Shown: piece by piece, positions 16,515-25,396 of the stretch
Numbering within the stretch: the stretch's first letter is position 1
Layout: every line of letters starts with the position of its first letter
NCBI RefSeq assembly: GCF_021730305.1
Contig: NZ_CP032674.1
Span: forward strand, 1,659,001-1,723,000
Direction: 5' to 3'
From: Xanthobacter sp. YC-JY1
GTDB lineage: Bacteria; Pseudomonadota; Alphaproteobacteria; Rhizobiales; Xanthobacteraceae
DNA: 64,000 nucleotides
Translations under genes and position numbers: made by a program
The notes under the pieces: model-generated
What the model was told of the DNA's origin: nothing
Seen by the model: the letters and a program-made list of their open reading frames with translations, nothing else
The model's database searches: none

Positions 16515-18319
16515 GCCGTCACCTCGGCCGTGTTCGCGTGATCGAGGGAGGTGCCGAAATAGGCCTCGATGACACGCGGGTTCTCCTGCACCACGGCGGG
16601 GGTGTCGCTGGCGATCACCTGGCCGTAGTCCAGCACGGTCACCGTGTCGGCCACGGCCATGATGAGTTCCACATGGTGCTCGATCAGCAGCACCGAGACC
16701 CCCAGCGCCGCGATGCGCCGGATCATCTCTTCCAGCTCGTCGATCTCCTGGGTGGTGAGACCGGCGGCGGGCTCGTCGAGCAGCAGCAGGCGGGGCCGGG
16801 GGGCCAGCGCCCGGGCGATCTCGAGGCGCCGCTGGAGGCCGAAGGGCAGGAAGCGGGCCTCCTCGTTGGCGTAATCCTGAAGCCCCACGAATACGAGCAG
16901 GCCGATGGCGGCGCGTCGGCATTCGTCATCCTGCCGCCGCATGGCGCCGGTGCGCAGCAATGCGGCGAGTAGCCCGTAGCCGAGGCGCTGCTGGTAGCCC
17001 ACCATCACGTTCTCCAGCACGGTCATCTCGCCGAACAATTCGGTGTTCTGGAAGGTGCGGGAGAGGCCGGCGCGGGCGATCTCGTGGGAGGCCTTGCCGG
17101 CGAGCTGGATGCCGTCCAGCTCGAAGGCGCCCTCGCTCGGCTGGTAGAAGCCGGAGATGGTGTTGACGAAGGTGGACTTGCCGGCCCCGTTCGGCCCGAT
17201 GAGGGCATGCACCTCGCCCGGCTTCACCCGCAGCGAGGCCTTGGCCAGCGCCGTGAGCCCCCCGAACCGCACGGTGAGGTCCCGCGCCACCAGCTCGGAT
17301 TTCTGGCTGCGGGGATCGAGGCGCAGGGTGTCCTCGGCGGGCAGGCCTTCGGAGGCGGCAACCGCACGCGGCACCGGCACCAGCCGCTTCAGGCCGGCGG
17401 CGAGCGAGCCCATGATTCCGCGCGGCATGACGAACATGACGACCAGCAGCAGCGCGCCATAGGCGAACTTCTGCCACACGGCGAAATCCTGCAGGTATTC
17501 CGGCAGATAGGTGAGGATATAGGCGCCCAGAACCGGCCCGAAGGTGGAGGCCGCCCCGCCCAGGATCACCATGAGCAGGAAGCGCACGCTGTCCGAGAAG
17601 GTGAAGATATCGGGTGAGATGTAGGAATTGAGGAAGGCGTAAAAGGTGCCGGCCAAGCCCGCCGTCACCGCCGCCGCCACGAAGGCCAGCGTGCGCATGG
17701 CAGTGGCGTCCACGCCCAGCGCCCGCGCCGCGATCTCGCTCTGCGACACCGCCAGCATGGCGCGGCCGTAGCGAGAGACCTTCAGATTGTGCGCGGCCGC
17801 GGTGGCGAGGAAGAGAACCACCGCCAGCACGCCGTAGAAGGCATAGCCGGACAGCCGGACCCCGAACGCATTGGGCGCGGGAATGGAGGTGATGCCAGTG
17901 GTGCCGCCGGTGAGCGACTGCCACTCGATGGCGACATTCTCCACGATGAGACCGAAGGCGATGGTGACCACCGCGAGATAGACCCCGCGCACCCGCACCG
18001 TGGGATAGGCGAGGAGCACGCCGAAGCCGGCCGCAACCAGAGCGGCGATGAGGCTCGACGAGATCATGTCGAAGCCGAGCCGCGTCGCCACGATGGCGCC
18101 GGTGTAGGAGCCGAGCGCGAACAGGCCCGCCTGTCCGAGGGAGACGAGGCCGGTGAGCCCCACCAGCACGTTCAGGCCCACGGCGATGATGCCGTAGATC
18201 AGGAACAGCATGAACAGGCGCAGCTCATACTCGTTGCCGGAGGTGAGGGGCACGATCACCAGGATGGCGGCGAGGGCCGCGAAACCCAGCAAAGTGAGAT
18301 GGCGGATGAGGTGTCTCAT
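16511..18319 (-). CDS. Fused LivM permease-LivG ATPase
   Basis: A 602-aa fusion. The N-terminal half is a LivM permease (MRHLIRHLTLLGF start, LNVLVGLTGLVSLGQAGLFA, several further helices to about residue 315). The C-terminal half is a LivG ATPase with Walker A GPNGAGKST, an LPFGLQRRLEIARAL signature and Walker B LLLLDEPAAGL. The start codon overlaps the livH stop and the stop overlaps livF, so four polypeptides (LivH, LivMG, LivF and the binding protein) make the importer. Permease-ATPase fusion differs from the LivH-LivM fusion of the neighbouring system, so the two systems are not a recent tandem duplication. Confidence 0.9.
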   Translation of the reverse strand: MRHLIRHLTLLGFAALAAILVIVPLTSGNEYELRLFMLFLIYGIIAVGLNVLVGLTGLVSLGQAGLFALGSYTGAIVATRLGFDMISSSLIAALVAAGFGVLLAYPTVRVRGVYLAVVTIAFGLIVENVAIEWQSLTGGTTGITSIPAPNAFGVRLSGYAFYGVLAVVLFLATAAAHNLKVSRYGRAMLAVSQSEIAARALGVDATAMRTLAFVAAAVTAGLAGTFYAFLNSYISPDIFTFSDSVRFLLMVILGGAASTFGPVLGAYILTYLPEYLQDFAVWQKFAYGALLLVVMFVMPRGIMGSLAAGLKRLVPVPRAVAASEGLPAEDTLRLDPRSQKSELVARDLTVRFGGLTALAKASLRVKPGEVHALIGPNGAGKSTFVNTISGFYQPSEGAFELDGIQLAGKASHEIARAGLSRTFQNTELFGEMTVLENVMVGYQQRLGYGLLAALLRTGAMRRQDDECRRAAIGLLVFVGLQDYANEEARFLPFGLQRRLEIARALAPRPRLLLLDEPAAGLTTQEIDELEEMIRRIAALGVSVLLIEHHVELIMAVADTVTVLDYGQVIASDTPAVVQENPRVIEAYFGTSLDHANTAEVTA

Positions 18320-19191
18320 ACCTTCATCACCTCCCGCTTGCCGAACAGGCCCTGGGGGAACACCAGCAAAGTGAGGATCATGAGGGAGAAGCCGATGATC
18401 TCGCGCGCGGCCGTGGAGATGTAGCCTTCGACGAACTTCTCCATCACCCCGTAGACGAGGCCGGTGATGACCACCCCGGGCGCCGAGGTGATGCCGCCGA
18501 TGATGGCCACGGCGAAGCCCTTCAGTCCCGGCAGTACGCCCATGGCGGCGGAGGCCTGCACCACCGGAGCCACCAGCACGCCGGCTGCCGCGCCCAGAAG
18601 CCCGGCGAGGGCGAAGGAGAAGGCGACCACGGCGTTCACATTGATACCCATGAGGGCGGCTGCATTCTTGTTGTGGGCGACCGCCCGCATGGCACGGCCC
18701 ACCAGGGTGTGGCGCTGCAGCGCCCGCAGGCCCAGCATGGCCACCACCGCCACCAGCGGGATCACCAGCTCCTGCGGATAGATGCCCGCGCCGAGGATGT
18801 GCACGGAGGAGACCACCCCCGGCGAGGGCAGCGGCCGGGCGTAGCCCTGGGTCTGGATGGTGGCGAAGCTCTCCACCATGATGCCCACGGCGATGGTGGT
18901 GAGCATCCAGCCCACCGAGCCCTGCTGGGACAAAAAGGGGCGCACCGCGATGCGCTCCAGCACCAGCCCGAACAGCCCGCCGGCCGCCACCGCGACCAGG
19001 CAGGCGAGGCCCAGCGGCAGGCCCGCCGCCAGCAGATAGACGGCGAGCAGGCCGCCGATCATCAGCGTGTCGCCATGGGCGAAGTTCACGGCCTTGGCCG
19101 ACGACCACATGATGTGGAAGCCGAGGGCCACCAGGGCATAGATGCCGCCGATGGCAAGGCCGGACAGGATGTATTGCACCACTGTGGTCAT
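18316..19191 (-). CDS. livH: Branched-chain amino acid-type ABC transporter permease (LivH-like)
   Basis: A 291-aa inner-membrane permease with about eight helices. The family signature is present near the N-terminus (GGIYALVALGFHIMWSSAKA, then VNFAHGDTLMIGG). It starts 115 bp downstream of the binding-protein gene and overlaps the LivM-LivG fusion gene by 4 bp. It forms the pore with the LivM domain. Confidence 0.92.
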   Translation of the reverse strand: MTTVVQYILSGLAIGGIYALVALGFHIMWSSAKAVNFAHGDTLMIGGLLAVYLLAAGLPLGLACLVAVAAGGLFGLVLERIAVRPFLSQQGSVGWMLTTIAVGIMVESFATIQTQGYARPLPSPGVVSSVHILGAGIYPQELVIPLVAVVAMLGLRALQRHTLVGRAMRAVAHNKNAAALMGINVNAVVAFSFALAGLLGAAAGVLVAPVVQASAAMGVLPGLKGFAVAIIGGITSAPGVVITGLVYGVMEKFVEGYISTAAREIIGFSLMILTLLVFPQGLFGKREVMKV

Positions 19192-19305
19192 TGCGGGCGA
19201 CCTGTCGGTGAGAGGGGCCCGGCCGTGGCCGGTCGAGGCGAGTGGTGGCAGGGTGGACGAGACAGAAAGCGGGAGGCGGCGAGGGAAACCGCCTCCCGCG
19301 CGGGC

Positions 19306-20508
19306 TCACTTGTCGTAGGGCGAGCCCTTGAGGGGGATCAGCTTGCCGTCGTGCCAGACGGTCAGCAGGTAGTATTGCGGCAGGATGGCGTCCTGGCGCT
19401 CGGGATCGGCCTTGTCGAAGGCCGGCTTGTAGGGGGCGACGAGGCCGTCACGGCTCACCTGGTAGAGGGCCTGCTGCACCTTCTTCCAGTCGAAGGAGCC
19501 GGCGATCTTGATGGCGTCGGCCAGCACGTAGACCGCGTCGTAGGAATTGGCGATGCCGGAGGGAGCCTTGATGTCCTTCGGGTCCTTGATACCGGTCCGG
19601 GCCTCCACGGCGGCGAGCAGCTTCTTGCCGGCCTCGCTTTGCGGGGTGAGGAAGGAATAGGTCTGCATCACCCGCACCCCGTTGGCGAGGGGGCCGGCCA
19701 GCTCGCCGAGATTGCCGGAGATGCCCCAGGCGCCGACAATGGCCGGCTTCCAGCTCGCCTTGTCCATGGACCGCAGGATCTGGTTGGCCTCGCGGTCGAG
19801 GGACCACACGATGACCACGTCCGCCCCGGCGTCGCGGGCGCGGATCACCTGGGGCGACATGTCCTGGTCGTTCCAGTTGAAGGTCTCGGCGGCGACCAGC
19901 TCCTTGCCCTTGGCGGCAAGCGCGGCCTTCACGTCCGGCAATGCGCCGTTGCCCCAGCCGGTGTTCTCGTAGAAGAACGCCACCTTGCCGGTCTTGGACA
20001 CCTTCAGCGCCTCGTCCACCAGGAAGCGGGCGACCCACTTGTCCTTGGCGGAGACGCGGAACATGAAGTTGGGATCGCGCCCGTTCTCGATGGCCTTGGT
20101 GTTGGCCGCCCACACGCCCATGTAGGGAATGCCGATCTCGTGCACCGGGTCCACCTGCGCCAAAGCGACGGTGGAATGGAAGCCGCCGAGCACGGCGATG
20201 CACTTGTCCGCCAGCGCGATGCGGCGGGTGTTGTCGACGCCGCGCGGCGGGGCGCCGGCGTCGTCATACTGGATCAGCCGCAGCTTCTTGCCGAGCACGC
20301 CGCCCGCCGCGTTGATCTCCTCGATGGCGATCTCCGCGCCCATCTTGATGGCCTGGCCGGAAAAGGCGGCCGGGCCGGTGACGGCGGCGGAATTGCCGAT
20401 GCAGGGCTCCTGATCGGCCAACGCCGCGGTGGCCGAAAGGCTGGTGGAAAGCCCAAGCGCCACCGCCGCAGCCAGAAGCTGGCCGCGCAAAATGCTCTGT
20501 GGAGGCAT
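19306..20508 (-). CDS. ABC transporter substrate-binding protein (Peripla_BP_6), second system
   Basis: A periplasmic binding protein of 400 aa starting MPPQSILRGQLL, with a signal peptide ending at ALADQ. The ATG at 20508 has AGGAG upstream. The family features are clear: EINAAGGVLGKKLRL, then GGFHSTVALA and GIPYMGVWAA. It is first in the leftward operon and is divergent from the LysR gene across an AT-rich region. Neighbouring amidases and an amidohydrolase suggest that the ligand is an amide, ureide or N-heterocycle rather than leucine. That is inference. Confidence 0.9.
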   Translation of the reverse strand: MPPQSILRGQLLAAAVALGLSTSLSATAALADQEPCIGNSAAVTGPAAFSGQAIKMGAEIAIEEINAAGGVLGKKLRLIQYDDAGAPPRGVDNTRRIALADKCIAVLGGFHSTVALAQVDPVHEIGIPYMGVWAANTKAIENGRDPNFMFRVSAKDKWVARFLVDEALKVSKTGKVAFFYENTGWGNGALPDVKAALAAKGKELVAAETFNWNDQDMSPQVIRARDAGADVVIVWSLDREANQILRSMDKASWKPAIVGAWGISGNLGELAGPLANGVRVMQTYSFLTPQSEAGKKLLAAVEARTGIKDPKDIKAPSGIANSYDAVYVLADAIKIAGSFDWKKVQQALYQVSRDGLVAPYKPAFDKADPERQDAILPQYYLLTVWHDGKLIPLKGSPYDK

Positions 20509-20618
20509 GTCTGTTTTCTCCTGCCGTGTACAGGACGTGCCGGGCATCACCGCCCGAAAATCATCTGCGAGATGAGGCTGATATAGGCGCAGCCTCAGGA
20601 CAAAGATTATTTTCCGAT

Positions 20619-20635
20619 CATAGATATAGGCTATG
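20619..20635. promoter_or_regulatory. Inverted repeat, possible LysR-type operator
   Basis: CATAG and CTATG arms flank a 7-bp AT spacer in the AT-rich divergent region (20551-20806). The region is strikingly low in GC compared with its surroundings. Position between LysR and its divergent operon fits an autoregulatory or activation site. Confidence 0.4.
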
Positions 20636-20736
20636 ACTATAGGATCAGATAATAGGCTGGAGTGTTCTCTAGGTATCGATCATAACTAGTTGATTTTTAT
20701 AGATATATATGAAAATATCGCTCATAGTTTAGGCAT

Positions 20737-20751
20737 ATGACTATATATCAT
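20737..20751. promoter_or_regulatory. T-N11-A palindrome, possible LysR binding site
   Basis: ATGA-CTATATA-TCAT contains the T-N11-A core common to LysR operators, 55 bp upstream of the LysR start codon. It may be the autoregulatory recognition site. Binding is inferred from shape and place only. Confidence 0.45.
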
Positions 20752-20806
20752 GCAATTTGACAATCGCTTTTGAGCGATGCCATTTCATCTGGTGCAAAGG
20801 TGATCC

Positions 20807-21754
20807 ATGGATCTTCGTCAGCTCAAATACTTCGTCCAGATTGCAGAAAGCGGGAATTTCTCGCGCGCGGCGGAGGTATTGCGCATTGCTCAGCCCTCGC
20901 TGAGCCAGCAGATGAAAAATCTGGAGGAAGAGCTGGGCGTCGCACTGCTCATGCGCCATGCCCGTGGCGTCACGCCCTCCGAGCTCGGCCAGCAATTCTA
21001 CGACCATGCCCGCCGCATCCTGGAGGAGGTGGACCGGGTGAAGGACCAGGTCCGCTCCAAGTCGCTCAATCCCTCGGGAAGGGTGTCGGTGGGGCTGCCC
21101 ACCTCCGCCTGCCGGGGCCTCGGCCTGCCCCTGATCTCGGCCATGGCCGAACACCAGCCCAACATCGCCCTTCACGTCGTGGAGGCCATGACCGGCTATC
21201 TCGACGATTTCCTTCAGGCCGGCCGGCTGGACGTGGCCCTGCTCTACGACCACAAGGCGTTCGAGCACGTGGCCTGGACCGAGATGATGGTCGAGGAGCT
21301 GATGCTGTTCGTCGCGCCGGACCACCCTTTGGCGGCGCGGGGCAGCGTCTCGTTCCGCGACATGTTCGCGTGGCCCATCGTGCTGCCCGGCGCGCCCAAT
21401 GTGATGCGCACGGTGATCGAGCAGTTCGCCGCCCGCAATGACGTGGAGCCCGTCGCCATGGCGTGCGACAGCCTGCCCACCATCGCGCGGCTGGTGCGCT
21501 CCGGCCGGGCGCTGGGGGTGATGCCCCATTTCGCCTTCATGGATGAGATGGCGCGCGGCGAGATGGTGGCCGTCTCCATCCTCGACCCGACGCCATCCTG
21601 GCGGCTGTCCGTCGTCGTCTCCCAGCGCAGCATGAACCCGCGCGGCTCCGAGGCGGTGGCCCAGGTGATGGCCGATGTCATCGCCGAGATGGTCGAGACC
21701 GGAACCTGGCGCGCCAAGCTCAAGGGCGAGAAGGCCCGCGCCACCGTGAAGTGA
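20807..21754 (+). CDS. LysR-family transcriptional regulator
   Basis: A 315-aa regulator of the Nac/Cbl-like branch. The winged helix-turn-helix is at about 3-60 (LKYFVQIAESGNFSRAAEVL, SLSQQMKNLE) and the periplasmic-binding-like effector domain spans about 90-295. It is divergent from the second Liv operon. Its stop codon overlaps or nearly abuts the amidohydrolase gene, so regulator and catabolic genes are co-transcribed. It probably activates both arms in response to the imported compound or an intermediate. Confidence 0.93.
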   Translation: MDLRQLKYFVQIAESGNFSRAAEVLRIAQPSLSQQMKNLEEELGVALLMRHARGVTPSELGQQFYDHARRILEEVDRVKDQVRSKSLNPSGRVSVGLPTSACRGLGLPLISAMAEHQPNIALHVVEAMTGYLDDFLQAGRLDVALLYDHKAFEHVAWTEMMVEELMLFVAPDHPLAARGSVSFRDMFAWPIVLPGAPNVMRTVIEQFAARNDVEPVAMACDSLPTIARLVRSGRALGVMPHFAFMDEMARGEMVAVSILDPTPSWRLSVVVSQRSMNPRGSEAVAQVMADVIAEMVETGTWRAKLKGEKARATVK

Positions 21755-21780
21755 ACCCCGCCAGCCCGTCGAGACGCCCC

Positions 21781-23022
21781 ATGGACCTCATCGTTAAGAA
21801 CGCCCGCCTGCCAGACGCACCGGACCATATCGTCGATATCGCCATCGCCGCCGGCCGCATCAAGGCCATCGGGCCCGACATCACGGCCGACGCCGAGGTG
21901 GTGGATGCCGGGGGATGCCTCGTCGCGCCGGGCTTCGTGGAAACCCACATCCACCTCGACAAGTCGTGCATCCTCGATCGCTGCGCGTCCCGCCGCGGCG
22001 ATCTGGAGGAGGCCATCGCCGAGGTGGCCCGCGCCAAGAAGGACTTCACGCCGGAGGACGTGTACGCCCGGGGCCGGCGCACCATCGAGAAAGCCATCTC
22101 CCAGGGCACCACCCACATGCGCAGCCACCTGGAGGTGGACCCCGGCATCGGCCTGCGCGGGTTCGAGGGGGTGATGCAGTTGGTGGAGGATTATCGCTGG
22201 GCCATGGACATCGAGGTCTGCGTGTTTCCGCAGGAGGGCCTCACCAACAATCCCGGCACGGACGAGCTGATGGTGGAGGCGCTGCGGCGCGGGGCGAAGG
22301 CGGTAGGCGCCGCGCCCTATACGGACACCGACCCCCACGGCCAGATCGACCGGGTGTTCGAGATGGCCCGTGATTTCGACGTGGACATCGACATGCATCT
22401 GGATTTCGGCGCCGACCCCACGGCGCTCGATCTCGATTATGTCTGCACGCTTACCGAACGGTTCGGCTGGGGCGGGCGGGTGGCCATCGGCCATGTCACC
22501 AAGCTCGCTTATGTGGAGCCGGAGCGGCTGGCGCAGATCGCCACGCGCATGCGCGATTGCGGCGTCGCGCTCACGGTGCTGCCCTCGACCGACCTGTTCC
22601 TCATGGGCCGGGATCGCGCCTTCGCCAAGACGCGCGGCGTCACGCCGGCCCACCTGCTGCTGCAGCATGGGGTGAACTGCTCGCTCTCCACCAACAATGT
22701 GCTGAACCCCTTCACCCCGTTCGGCGACTGCTCGCAATTACGGATGGCGAACCTCAACGCCAACATCTGCCATGTGGGCTCGGCCCACGACATGACCGAG
22801 TGCTTCCACATGGTCACGAGCCGCCCCGCCCGCCTCATGAACCTTGCGGATTATGGGCTGGAAGCCGGCAAGCCGGCGGATTTCGTCATCATCGACAGTT
22901 CCTCTCCACGCGCTGCGGTGGCCGAGCTGTCCCCTGTCCTCGCGGCCTTCAAGGGCGGTCGACGCACCCTGACGCGGGAGCGGGCGAAACTGCACTTTCC
23001 CGGTTGCGGGTGCGGACAATGA
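21781..23022 (+). CDS. Amidohydrolase-family (cytosine deaminase/AtzC-like) metal hydrolase
   Basis: A 413-aa amidohydrolase. The N-terminal small beta domain (MDLIVKNARLPD) precedes the HxH metal motif (H56, H58 in THIHLDK). Further metal/catalytic segments are DMHLDFGADP, IGHVTKLA and the Asp in PSTDLF. The closest recognisable group is cytosine deaminase and N-alkylammelide hydrolases, which deaminate or dealkylate nitrogen heterocycles. The start could also be the GTG at 21751, overlapping the LysR stop; MDLIVKN is the more usual family start. The stop overlaps the following amidase by 4 bp. It probably carries out ring or side-chain hydrolysis in this pathway. Confidence 0.87.
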   Translation: MDLIVKNARLPDAPDHIVDIAIAAGRIKAIGPDITADAEVVDAGGCLVAPGFVETHIHLDKSCILDRCASRRGDLEEAIAEVARAKKDFTPEDVYARGRRTIEKAISQGTTHMRSHLEVDPGIGLRGFEGVMQLVEDYRWAMDIEVCVFPQEGLTNNPGTDELMVEALRRGAKAVGAAPYTDTDPHGQIDRVFEMARDFDVDIDMHLDFGADPTALDLDYVCTLTERFGWGGRVAIGHVTKLAYVEPERLAQIATRMRDCGVALTVLPSTDLFLMGRDRAFAKTRGVTPAHLLLQHGVNCSLSTNNVLNPFTPFGDCSQLRMANLNANICHVGSAHDMTECFHMVTSRPARLMNLADYGLEAGKPADFVIIDSSSPRAAVAELSPVLAAFKGGRRTLTRERAKLHFPGCGCGQ

Positions 23023-24200
23023 GCGGTGCCGACGCCCTTGGTGCCTTCATCCCCGGCCCGCGCCTTGCCCGGCCCGGTGCGGCGTCCGGCGTGCTCGCGG
23101 GCCTCGCCTTCGCCGTGAAGGATGTGATGGACGTGGCCGGCACCTCCACCGGCAACGGCCATCCCGACTGGCTCGCCACCCACCCGCCCGCGACGCGCTC
23201 TGCCGTGGCGGTGGAGCGCCTGCTGGCCGCGGGCGCAAGCCTTGCCGGCAAGACCATCGCCGACGAGTTGTGCTACTCGCTCACCGGCGAGAACGTGCAT
23301 TACGGCACACCGCTCAATCCGGCCGCGCCGGACCGCGTGCCGGGCGGCTCCTCCAGCGGCTCGGCCTCGGCCACGGCGGGCGGCGCGGTGGATTTCGCCC
23401 TCGGCACCGATTGCGGCGGCTCCGTGCGCGTGCCGTCGAGCTATTGCGGCCTGTTCGGCATGCGTCCCACCCATGGGCGGATCCCGCTCGACGGCGTCGC
23501 CCCGTTCGCCCCCAGCTTCGATTGCGTGGGCTGGTTCGCCCGCGACGCCGCCCTGCTGGAGCGCGTGGGGCGCGTGCTCCTGGCCGATGCGGCACCCGCT
23601 CTGCCCCTTACCCGCCTCATCGCGCCGCGCGAGGCGTTCGGCCTTTTGTCGCCCGAGGCGGCAGCCGCCCTCGAGCCCTCGCTCCGACTGGCGCAGGAGA
23701 CGATTGCGCCCTGTGAGGAGATCGCCCTCACAACCGACGGGCTCGATGCCTGGTCCGCCACCTTCCGCACCTTGCAGGCGGCCGAAATCTGGACCTCGGT
23801 GGGGCCATGGATCGAGCGGGTGCGGCCGGCCTTCGGGCCGGGTGTAAAGGAGCGGTTCGACGCTGCCCGTGCCGTCGCCCCCTCGGCGGTCGAAGCCGCC
23901 GCCGCTCGTCGGATCGCCATCCGCTCCCGGCTCCGCGACCTGCTGCAACCGGGCACGGCATTCCTCATGCCCACGGTGCCGCGCCCCGCTCCGCTGCGCG
24001 GCATGGCCACCGCCGAGGTGGAAGTCACCACCCGGCATCTGGCGATGAACCTGTTGTGCATCGCCGGCCTCGGCGGCCTGCCTCAGGTGTCCCTGCCGCT
24101 GGCGCAGGTCGATGGCGCGCCGTTCGGCCTGTCGCTGGTCGGGCCAGCGGGCAGCGACACCGCCTTGCTGCGCGCGGCCTCGGTGATGGCCGGGCACTGA
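23019..24200 (+). CDS. Amidase-signature family amidase (second)
   Basis: A 393-aa amidase, shorter than the one at 13487-14893. The triad is visible as K34 (FAVKD), the cis-Ser in GGSSSGS (about 109-115) and S135 (TDCGGSVRVPSS). It starts inside the amidohydrolase stop (ATGA) and is therefore translated with it. The pair probably acts in sequence: the amidohydrolase opens or trims a heterocycle and the amidase cleaves the resulting amide or urea bond. The open frame extending upstream to 22557 is not coding. Confidence 0.88.
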   Translation: MSGADALGAFIPGPRLARPGAASGVLAGLAFAVKDVMDVAGTSTGNGHPDWLATHPPATRSAVAVERLLAAGASLAGKTIADELCYSLTGENVHYGTPLNPAAPDRVPGGSSSGSASATAGGAVDFALGTDCGGSVRVPSSYCGLFGMRPTHGRIPLDGVAPFAPSFDCVGWFARDAALLERVGRVLLADAAPALPLTRLIAPREAFGLLSPEAAAALEPSLRLAQETIAPCEEIALTTDGLDAWSATFRTLQAAEIWTSVGPWIERVRPAFGPGVKERFDAARAVAPSAVEAAAARRIAIRSRLRDLLQPGTAFLMPTVPRPAPLRGMATAEVEVTTRHLAMNLLCIAGLGGLPQVSLPLAQVDGAPFGLSLVGPAGSDTALLRAASVMAGH

Positions 24201-24581
24201 CCTTCGCGCAATGTCACTGGCGGCGGCGTTACAGCTGTAAGGGGCATTGTGGAGAGTTCAGCGGGCTTGTTCCGAGTTCGGCGCCGCGCACCGCCGGTTC
24301 GTTCTTCAGAATGGCGGCTGGGCCGTAAAGCGAACCGCCTGCCTAAACCAAGGGGCGGCAGGGTGAGCTACGCAATGCGCCTGCCCGTGGAGCGCCTGTG
24401 ACGTATTCCCCATTTCCTGCCGGTCATAAGTTAGGTCCGACTGGTTTGTGTCCCGGTGGGACCGGTTGGCGGACATCGACGGGCACAAGACGCCGAGGAT
24501 CGTATGGTGTCCGACGGCGCTTCTATCGATCCGCCAAGCCTCGATGATCAGTGTCTGGCCTATATGGTCAACAGCCCTGGC
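24201..24581. other. Intergenic region between convergent genes
   Basis: About 380 bp between the second amidase (rightward) and coxG (leftward). I see no credible gene, RNA or strong terminator in it. Short open frames lack family features and ribosome sites. Confidence 0.6.
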
Positions 24582-25376
24582 TCAACCTGCCTCCTGCCTG
24601 ATCGTGACGACGGTCGACGCAACGCCCTGGAGGCGGCCGAAGAGGTAGCCCAAGCTCGCGGTCAGGATGAGGATCACCGCCCCGACGAAGTCAGGTGAGG
24701 TTCCGATCCGGCCACTTGGCTCACTGACCAGAGAGCCGGAAAGAAAATAGGCCGAAGCGACGAGTGAAGCAGCGACGACGCAAAGGCCAGCGAAGCGCAT
24801 TCCGCCCGAGCTTGCCTGTGGCCCGGGGGGCGCGGCAGAAAATGCGCCATGCGAAGGGGTGGCAGGGGGTGTTGCGGTGGAGGCCATCCCAGGCATCGCA
24901 GACGACGCCGGCGCGTCCCCCTGCCGTCCGTCCCCGCGCGCGACGATCTCCTGCGCAAAACGCTTGAAAAAGGCTCCGGACATCTGCTTCGCCGTCGCGT
25001 CGATGAGCCGGGCGCCGAGCTGGGCGAGCTTGCCGCCGACCTGGGCCTCGACCTCGTAGCGCAGGATTGTCCCGTCGCCATCCGCCTCCAGACGCACCAT
25101 TGCCTCGCCCTTGGCGAAGCCTGCCATGCCGCCCTGTCCTTCGCCGCTGATGCGGTAACTGTTCGGCGGATCGAGGTCGCAGAGAGTCACCGCGCCTTCG
25201 AACCGCGCGCTCACCGGGCCCACCTTGAGCACCACCTTCGCGCTCATCTGCGTGTCGGAGCTTTTCACCAGTTCCTGGCAGCCCGGGATGCAAAGCTTCA
25301 GGATCTCCGGATCGTTGAGTGCTCGCCAGACCACCTCGCGCGGGGCCGGGATGCGCTGTTCGCCTCTCATGTCCAT
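24582..25376 (-). CDS. coxG: CoxG-like SRPBCC protein with C-terminal membrane anchor
   Basis: A 264-aa CoxG-family protein. An SRPBCC fold covers about 1-150 (AAPREVVWRALNDPE-like opening IPAPREVVWRALNDPEILK, then GMAGFAKGEAMVRLE). A Pro/Ala-rich linker follows, then two hydrophobic segments (about 195-215 and 230-250). In CO oxidisers CoxG anchors the Mo hydroxylase to the membrane. Here it is the last gene of a leftward operon after an alcohol and an aldehyde dehydrogenase, back to back with the Mo-hydroxylase genes. It probably docks that enzyme to the respiratory chain. Confidence 0.87.
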   Translation of the reverse strand: MDMRGEQRIPAPREVVWRALNDPEILKLCIPGCQELVKSSDTQMSAKVVLKVGPVSARFEGAVTLCDLDPPNSYRISGEGQGGMAGFAKGEAMVRLEADGDGTILRYEVEAQVGGKLAQLGARLIDATAKQMSGAFFKRFAQEIVARGDGRQGDAPASSAMPGMASTATPPATPSHGAFSAAPPGPQASSGGMRFAGLCVVAASLVASAYFLSGSLVSEPSGRIGTSPDFVGAVILILTASLGYLFGRLQGVASTVVTIRQEAG

Positions 25377-25396
25377 GTGCGTGTCTCCCTTCCGCT

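Noticed and set aside
18673-20586. Long rightward open frame opposite livH and its binding protein
   Set aside because: Antisense shadow with His/Gly/Arg-rich content. The minus-strand genes have clear motifs.
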